A DNA stretch of 10,837 nt from NCBI GenBank assembly GCA_946186335.1, contig CAMHMW010000052.1, forward strand, positions 1-10,837, read 5' to 3'. Under the pieces are notes generated by a model. That model saw only the letters and a program-made list of their open reading frames with translations. It searched no databases and was not told the origin of the DNA. The first letter of the stretch is position 1. Each line of letters opens with the position of its first letter. Source of the stretch: an uncultured Candidatus Melainabacteria bacterium (GTDB lineage: Bacteria; Cyanobacteriota; Vampirovibrionia; Gastranaerophilales; Gastranaerophilaceae). The position numbers were made by a program, and so were the translations under genes. Shown piece by piece: positions 6,779 through 10,837 of this stretch.

Positions 6779-6810
6779 AAAAAAGGTGTACCAAATGGTA
6801 CACCTTTTTA
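6779..6810. terminator. Bidirectional intrinsic terminator between rlmH and the M48-like gene
   Basis: A perfect 13-bp inverted repeat (AAAAAGGTGTACC at 6780-6792 pairing with GGTACACCTTTTT at 6797-6809) with the loop AAAT has A residues on one side and T residues on the other. It lies 12 bases after the rlmH stop and 16 bases beyond the stop of the convergent M48-like gene, and so serves both. Confidence 0.94.
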
Positions 6811-6825
6811 TCATCAGAAATTTAA

Positions 6826-7632
6826 CTACTGAGCGCCGCCTTTTAATATGCCATAAGCTGCATCCCAGCCGCTCATACCGCCGCGGACTCTGAATTTTGT
6901 AATTTTATTTGTTACACTTTTTTTATTTTTTGCCTGCGCTTTTGTATTTTTATTTGACAATTTTTTACTGCTTTCACGTGTTGCAATAATCGGTTCGGCA
7001 TAAGCAACAAATGTTCTGTATTCGTTACATCCGTATCCTGCCTTTAATTTTGCAGGATAAGCATAACTTACGTAATTATATACATTCAATGCTCTTTCAG
7101 CATTTGAAGGCTGACCGAGTAATGTTTCCCAATATGTTCCGGTTTGTTTTGTCAAAACAACAATAAGTGCAAGCGGATTATAGCCTGCATTTACCATCAA
7201 ATCAACCGCAACCAAATCCGCTTCTTTTTCCTGTTTTAAATTACTGTAATTTGATACAAGTGTTGCAGCAGCCTCATTTGTTGTTACGCTGGTATTTGTG
7301 GAAGCCTGAAGCAAAGATACAACTTTACCCTTTGAAGCATGCCCTGCAATTATGTGACCAAGTTCGTTCCCTACAACAGCAGCAACTTCGTTATCGTTTC
7401 CCGCAAAAGTTAATTCGTTTGTTGATACGTTAACGGTTTTGTTTGTAACGTATGCTGAATTGTCAACTGCGCCTGAAACTACCATAAATTTAACATTTGA
7501 TGCTGATATAGCACTCTTTTGCATTAAAGCCGTACCGACTTCTTCAACTCTTGTTGACGGATTGTACGTTGCCGCACCGGCAGGAACAACAAGTGCTACC
7601 GCAACAAATAGTGATAATAAAAATTTTTTCAT
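6826..7632 (-). CDS. Secreted M48-family peptidase-like protein with NExxH in place of HExxH
   Basis: 268 residues. A signal peptide (MKKFLLSLFVAVALVVPAGA) is followed by an M48-like domain: TFAGNDNEVAAVVGNELGH (75-93), IIAGHASKG, then EKEADLVAVDLMVNAGYNP (135-153), which matches the ExxAD helix supplying the third zinc ligand, and a PSNAERALNVYNYV segment (175-188) equivalent to the family's HPxxxxR region. The first zinc histidine is replaced by Asn89; Glu90, His93 and Glu135 are kept. Activity is therefore uncertain: it may be a weak metalloprotease or a pseudoenzyme chaperone or scaffold like other periplasmic M48 relatives. Residues 217-247 are a Lys/Ser/Asn-rich disordered tail. The AAGGAG site ends nine bases before ATG. 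It lies 48 bases downstream of the PAP2 gene on the same strand and ends at the shared terminator. Confidence 0.85.
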   Translation of the reverse strand: MKKFLLSLFVAVALVVPAGAATYNPSTRVEEVGTALMQKSAISASNVKFMVVSGAVDNSAYVTNKTVNVSTNELTFAGNDNEVAAVVGNELGHIIAGHASKGKVVSLLQASTNTSVTTNEAAATLVSNYSNLKQEKEADLVAVDLMVNAGYNPLALIVVLTKQTGTYWETLLGQPSNAERALNVYNYVSYAYPAKLKAGYGCNEYRTFVAYAEPIIATRESSKKLSNKNTKAQAKNKKSVTNKITKFRVRGGMSGWDAAYGILKGGAQ

Positions 7633-7664
7633 ACTTTTCTTCTCCTTAAATTTTAGACATGAAC

Positions 7665-7670
7665 ATTATA
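7665..7670 (-). promoter_or_regulatory. Candidate -10 box for the M48-like gene
   Basis: TATAAT on the minus strand lies in the 48-base gap after the PAP2 stop, 32 bases before the ATG of the M48-like gene. No good -35 is seen at 16-18 bases, so internal initiation is only a possibility and readthrough from PAP2 remains likely. Confidence 0.3.
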
Positions 7671-7680
7671 AAACAAAATT

Positions 7681-8661
7681 TTATTTTGACGAAAACTTCG
7701 TGAATATCATCGGATAAATACAGGTGATAAACAATCCCGCAAGCATCATACTGATGAAGGTTATTTTGTATCCCTGTTCCCCCTCAAAAAAGTATATCTG
7801 AATATAATGAAGCATTACGTACAGTATTACGCTGCCTATTACGGAACGTAGAACCCTGTTACGAACAGTACCCTCTTTTGGGTTAAACGGGAAAAATCTC
7901 GCCATCAAATACACCCCGTTTAATATCCCCATAATCCAGCCCGTATAAACAACAGCAATATATTTTGCTTTCATTGGGCTTACAAGAAGTTTTCCGTTAA
8001 CATAATCAAGCGGATAATGTTTGGTGAGAATATAATACAAAATCACAACAGCGGCAATATTCATTCCCGCAAGTGCATATAAATAACGTTTTTTATCCCC
8101 GTCACACCATTTTAACAAAACATTTGAAAAAATAATGAACAGAATAGCAATCAAGCCGCCTGACAATACATCCTGCGGAGTATGCACCCCGACATAGAGC
8201 CTTGAAAACATAACCGTTAATATAAGGATGAGTAACAATATACTCAGCCATTTTATATTTTTCCATGTTAAATACGCAATACCACCCGAAGATGTTGAAA
8301 TCATTGTGGAATGCCCGCTGGGAAAAGAATAACCGCCGGCTCTGGGGAGTGCCGCTTCCAGCGGATGAACCCTGTCACTCAAAACCCACGGACGATATAT
8401 ACATGCTACGGCTTTTGCTAATTGTGCAAAAAGCATACCCAGAGAATTTAAGGTAAACAAAAACATGCCGGCACGAAAATCAATACTCCAGTATATTATG
8501 CAGGTTAATACCGTACCGAAAAACAGTTCCCCGAGAGTTGTTATTGATAAAAACAAATCATCTAAGACCGGACCAACCTGCCCTCTCAGATTTTGTAATG
8601 CAACAAGACAGTCAATTTGTCCGTCTATCCAGTTCCCGCTTGTTAAAAATTCAAGACTCAT
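7681..8661 (-). CDS. PAP2 family phosphatase, polytopic membrane protein
   Basis: 326 residues. All three PAP2 (type 2 phosphatidic acid phosphatase) motifs are intact: C1 KAVACIYRP (Lys83, Arg90, Pro91), C2 YSFPSGHST (Ser115, His117), and C3 SRLYVGVHTPQD (Arg154, nucleophile His160, Asp164). Several hydrophobic helices flank them (about 41-60, 63-82, 138-153, 166-185, 196-213), with at least three more after residue 230, a C-terminal extension beyond the basic fold. Such enzymes remove phosphate from lipid phosphates or pyrophosphates at the outer face of the inner membrane, for example undecaprenyl pyrophosphate, phosphatidate or lipid A; which one cannot be told. The start has GGGAG 13 bases upstream, a long spacing. 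Divergent from the TPR gene and upstream of the M48-like gene. Confidence 0.92.
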   Translation of the reverse strand: MSLEFLTSGNWIDGQIDCLVALQNLRGQVGPVLDDLFLSITTLGELFFGTVLTCIIYWSIDFRAGMFLFTLNSLGMLFAQLAKAVACIYRPWVLSDRVHPLEAALPRAGGYSFPSGHSTMISTSSGGIAYLTWKNIKWLSILLLILILTVMFSRLYVGVHTPQDVLSGGLIAILFIIFSNVLLKWCDGDKKRYLYALAGMNIAAVVILYYILTKHYPLDYVNGKLLVSPMKAKYIAVVYTGWIMGILNGVYLMARFFPFNPKEGTVRNRVLRSVIGSVILYVMLHYIQIYFFEGEQGYKITFISMMLAGLFITCIYPMIFTKFSSK

Positions 8662-8684
8662 AAGTTTTTCATAACTCCCTGTTC

Positions 8685-8693
8685 ATTCTATCA
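8685..8693 (-). promoter_or_regulatory. Candidate extended -10 promoter of the PAP2 gene
   Basis: TGATAGAAT on the minus strand is an extended -10 (TGn plus TAGAAT) 23 bases before the ATG. The -35 is poor. It would place the transcript start at or inside the GGGAG motif at 8675-8679, which weakens that motif as a ribosome binding site. The rest of the 186-base divergent gap (8662-8847) is AT-rich with no RNA gene or repeat that I can recognise. Confidence 0.35.
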
Positions 8694-8816
8694 CAAAAGA
8701 TAGAAAATTGATGTAACGTAATATTAAGCCGTAAAAACCCTAAAATTCACTATTATCGGGATATAAAAATTTTTCTCATTATCAGAATTAAAACTCGTAT
8801 TATTTTGTGCTTTATG

Positions 8817-8825
8817 TGTTATATT
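8817..8825 (+). promoter_or_regulatory. Candidate extended -10 promoter of the TPR membrane protein gene
   Basis: TGTTATATT (TGn plus TATATT) lies 22 bases before ATG 8848, leaving room for the AAGGGAAAG motif as ribosome binding site. No clear -35 is visible. A second TATAAT at 8878-8883 lies inside the frame, nine bases before an in-frame ATG at 8893. Confidence 0.33.
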
Positions 8826-8847
8826 ATTATCAAGGGAAAGAATTTCG

Positions 8848-9957
8848 ATGATAAAATTAAACATCCTTCGCCTAATGTATAATTATGCACCGATGAATTT
8901 TTATAACATAGGAGATGGAGAGACAGTAATAAAAGCGATGAACAACACTTCAGACGGATATAAATTCCCGAAAGAATTTACATCCGATGAACTTCATCAG
9001 ATATGGCATCAGATAAAAATTCACAAACGAATTTCATCTGTCTGTATATGCCTTTTGTTTATTTATGCGCTTTACGAAATGATATTTCCCCAGTTTGCAA
9101 TACTGGTAAATAATAACTGGTACATAAACGCTCTTATTGTAATCTTTGTGATGATAATTGTCAGTCAGATTATAACTTTTATTTCAACAAAAATTTTTGA
9201 AAAAAGAATAAAAAACAGATTTGGAGAATACGAAAGAAAGAAATTCTCACCCCCTGAAAATATTGACCGTAAATATTACCGATTATTCAAAATGGAACTT
9301 GTAAAGGTTCTTGTTCTTGTAATTGTTTTAATGTGCGGTTTTGCATTTATTTCACCGTTCAGCATTGCCCAAAAACTGCTGAACGATCACAGATATAACG
9401 ATGTTGTACGCTATACAACAGTCTGGGCAAAGATTTTCCCCATAGCACAAGAATGGTATTCTATGAGAGGATACGCAAATTACAAACTTGGGAATATGCA
9501 GGATGCCATTAATGATTTTGAACAGGCATACGAGTTTGGTGCTGACGGGTTTAATATGACAAATTTTGACAATAAGATTTTTATTAAATACGAAATCAAA
9601 GATTATGACGGTGCAATAAAAGATTTCAACAAAGCAATAAAAAAAGCAAAAAACCGTGATGAAAAAGATAAATTTCTGTGGGATAAGGCTCAATTTTTAT
9701 ACAATACGGAACGTTATGAGGAAGCCTTAACAATATACAATAAATTAATAGACCGAGCAGAAAACGACAGAGAATATCTGTTAAAAGACAGACTGTATTT
9801 TGAACGGGCTCAGACCTATAAACAACTGGGAATGGACAAAGAAGCCGATGAAGATATGATAAATTCGGGCATTGCTCCCGAGGAGATTATGGACTACATA
9901 ATACCAAAACCCATGCTCATTATCGAAAGCCTTGATGAAACAGAATTTACGGAGTAG
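8848..9957 (+). CDS. Membrane protein with three helices and C-terminal TPR repeats, function unknown
   Basis: 369 residues. A charged N-terminal stretch of about 60 residues is followed by helices at about 63-83 and 92-113, a basic loop (114-148; KIFEKRIKNRFGEYERKKF), and a third helix at about 150-172. The C-terminal half (about 173-345) is made of TPR-like helix pairs, the clearest being EWYSMRGYANYKLGNMQDAI and following (202-231), YEIKDYDGAIKDFNKAI (248-264), FLWDKAQFLYNTERYEEAL and RLYFERAQTYKQLGMDKEAD. TPRs bind protein partners; the side of the membrane is unclear, and no catalytic motif is seen. I do not recognise a named family. Start choice is uncertain: ATG 8848 has AAGGGA about ten bases upstream, but ATG 8893 and ATG 8938 are also in frame. 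The 3' end overlaps the convergent AsmA-like gene by 11 bases. Confidence 0.82.
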   Translation: MIKLNILRLMYNYAPMNFYNIGDGETVIKAMNNTSDGYKFPKEFTSDELHQIWHQIKIHKRISSVCICLLFIYALYEMIFPQFAILVNNNWYINALIVIFVMIIVSQIITFISTKIFEKRIKNRFGEYERKKFSPPENIDRKYYRLFKMELVKVLVLVIVLMCGFAFISPFSIAQKLLNDHRYNDVVRYTTVWAKIFPIAQEWYSMRGYANYKLGNMQDAINDFEQAYEFGADGFNMTNFDNKIFIKYEIKDYDGAIKDFNKAIKKAKNRDEKDKFLWDKAQFLYNTERYEEALTIYNKLIDRAENDREYLLKDRLYFERAQTYKQLGMDKEADEDMINSGIAPEEIMDYIIPKPMLIIESLDETEFTE

Positions 9958-10837
9958 CCCCACTCGTCTTGTTTTTGCTGTCACGAATATCTCTGAAATT
10001 CATTTTTATATTGTCCGAATTAAGGTTTCCTGATGCTTCAACACGGAAGATTTTTATTTCAGAAGGGTCAGCAGCATTAATCGGGGGAATTTGTTCAACC
10101 TTATCGGTGTATAAATCCATAGATTTTTCTTTTTTAAATACAACTCTTTGTTGTGTTTACCCCAAACGACAAGATTTCCATACTGAGTATTTATGTTGTA
10201 ATCACCTTCAATAAACATTGAGAAATTTGCACTTTCGGAAAATAAATTCAGATTTTCGACTTTTTCGTTATCTATACTGAAATTTCCTCTCAGATTGGAA
10301 TAAAATAAATCTCTGCGTGAAAAATCTATATTAGAAATTTTTGAGAGAGTAAAATTAAATTGTTTTTTTATGAAAAACAAAGATTTTTTAAATTTGTTTG
10401 GCTTGTTGAATGTAAACTCTCTTGTTCCCAGTTTCGGCATATAACCGTCACTTATGGCAAAAGTTGAGTATGCTTTTATATCTCTCAGTTTATCTTTTGT
10501 ATTAAGATGCAAAGTTGCAAACGCTTTTCCCTCAAAATGATCCGGAAGATTAAATACTCTTGTTACAACTTCATTTGAATCTATTTCAGATGCCATAAAG
10601 TGGATATTTGAACTGTGATCTGATACATCATAAGACCCCGCAGCACTCAGCATACCTTTTGCATAGTTCGTTTCAGGAAGGAAAAATTCAACTGTCTGAT
10701 TATCCATTTTCCCGTATAATACTACATTATTCAGGTTAAATTTCGAATGCACAATTTCTCCAACCTTAATTTTACCGCTTTGAATCTTTTCATTCATAAG
10801 CTTTCCGTCACTTACCGGAGTCGCTGTATCCTTGTCA
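9947..10837 (-). CDS. AsmA-like envelope protein, C-terminal part, with a -1 frame break
   Basis: The 5' end lies beyond the right edge: the frame is open from 10836, so the ATG at 10797 is internal. About 236 residues are read to 10129, then the frame breaks. In that frame the tail runs LYLKKKNLWIYTP and stops at 10054. In the -1 frame from 10129 a further 60 residues read on (EKSMDLYTDKVEQIPPI, later EIKIFRVEASGNLNSDNIKM, ending KTSGATP) to a stop at 9947, and their composition matches the upstream part. The protein is rich in beta-type repeats of Asn, Asp, Lys and aromatic residues; segments such as STFAISDGYMPKLGTREF and YGNLVVWGKHNKE resemble the C-terminal region of AsmA/TamB-like proteins, which sit in the periplasm and help outer membrane or lipid transport. 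Family assignment is tentative. It may be a frameshifted pseudogene, a programmed frameshift or a sequence error. Confidence 0.6.
10129..10138 (-). other. A-AAA-AAG slippery heptamer at the frame break
   Basis: On the minus strand TTTAAAAAAG occupies 10138-10129. In the upstream frame the codons are TTA AAA AAG, so A-AAA-AAG is in the phase used for -1 slippage in E. coli dnaX. A slip of -1 continues with GAA AAA TCT in the open downstream frame. One extra A in the run would also restore the frame. AAAGAG lies eight bases upstream, only a weak match to a stimulatory Shine-Dalgarno site, and a weak AAATC/GATTT hairpin follows. Confidence 0.55.

Noticed and set aside
8658..8679. A four-codon mini-ORF (ATG AAA AAC TTA TGA, minus strand 8672-8658) whose stop overlaps the PAP2 ATG
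   Set aside because: Its ATG is only two bases from the GGGAG motif, and the predicted transcript start falls at about that point, so leader-peptide translation is not supported.
8662..8847. Search for a small RNA, riboswitch or attachment site in the longest intergenic gap
   Set aside because: Only AT-rich promoter-like sequence; no stable hairpin, T-tract or repeat.
10054..10797. Complete 247-residue gene starting at ATG 10797
   Set aside because: The frame is open to the window edge upstream with similar composition, so this ATG is internal; the last 25 residues look like out-of-frame translation.

Overview
This is an AT-rich bacterial chromosome segment of ordinary core and cell-envelope genes. 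No mobile element, CRISPR array, rRNA or tRNA was recognised. The gene mix suggests a diderm, non-model gut-type bacterium: a Slt70-like lytic transglycosylase, an AsmA-like protein, and a SpoIID/LytB-domain protein with no other sporulation gene nearby. A basal cyanobacterial lineage (Melainabacteria/Gastranaerophilales) is my best guess. That is inference from style and gene content, not proof.

Layout, left to right. (1) Positions 1-1806, minus strand: a two-gene unit with a LysM membrane protein followed by a secreted GH13 alpha-amylase-like enzyme that runs off the left edge. (2) Positions 1915-2343: an HU gene with a textbook promoter, a structured leader, a strong Shine-Dalgarno site and a strong intrinsic terminator. 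(3) Positions 2430-5369, minus strand: a TPR/SLT lytic transglycosylase followed by a SpoIID/LytB-domain protein, both acting on peptidoglycan glycan strands. Each has an extended -10 element almost touching its ATG and no visible ribosome binding site. (4) Positions 5413-6810, plus strand: an MscS-type channel and the rRNA methyltransferase RlmH, overlapping by 11 bases and ending in a bidirectional terminator shared with the next unit. (5) Positions 6826-8690, minus strand: a PAP2 phosphatase followed by a secreted M48-like protein whose zinc motif reads NExxH instead of HExxH. (6) Positions 8817-9957, plus strand: a three-helix membrane protein with TPR repeats. (7) Positions 9947-10837, minus strand: the 3' part of an AsmA-like protein whose reading frame breaks at an A-AAA-AAG heptamer and resumes in the -1 frame. 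Its end overlaps the TPR gene tail to tail.

The common theme is the envelope: wall remodelling (LysM, SLT, SpoIID), membrane lipid phosphate chemistry (PAP2), osmotic protection (MscS), periplasmic proteolysis or a derived scaffold (M48), and inner/outer membrane maintenance (AsmA-like). HU and RlmH are housekeeping genes within it. I did not find a convincing new multi-gene system. The best leads are the frame break, the NExxH protein, the amylase with an altered first conserved region, and the two apparently leaderless wall-hydrolase genes.
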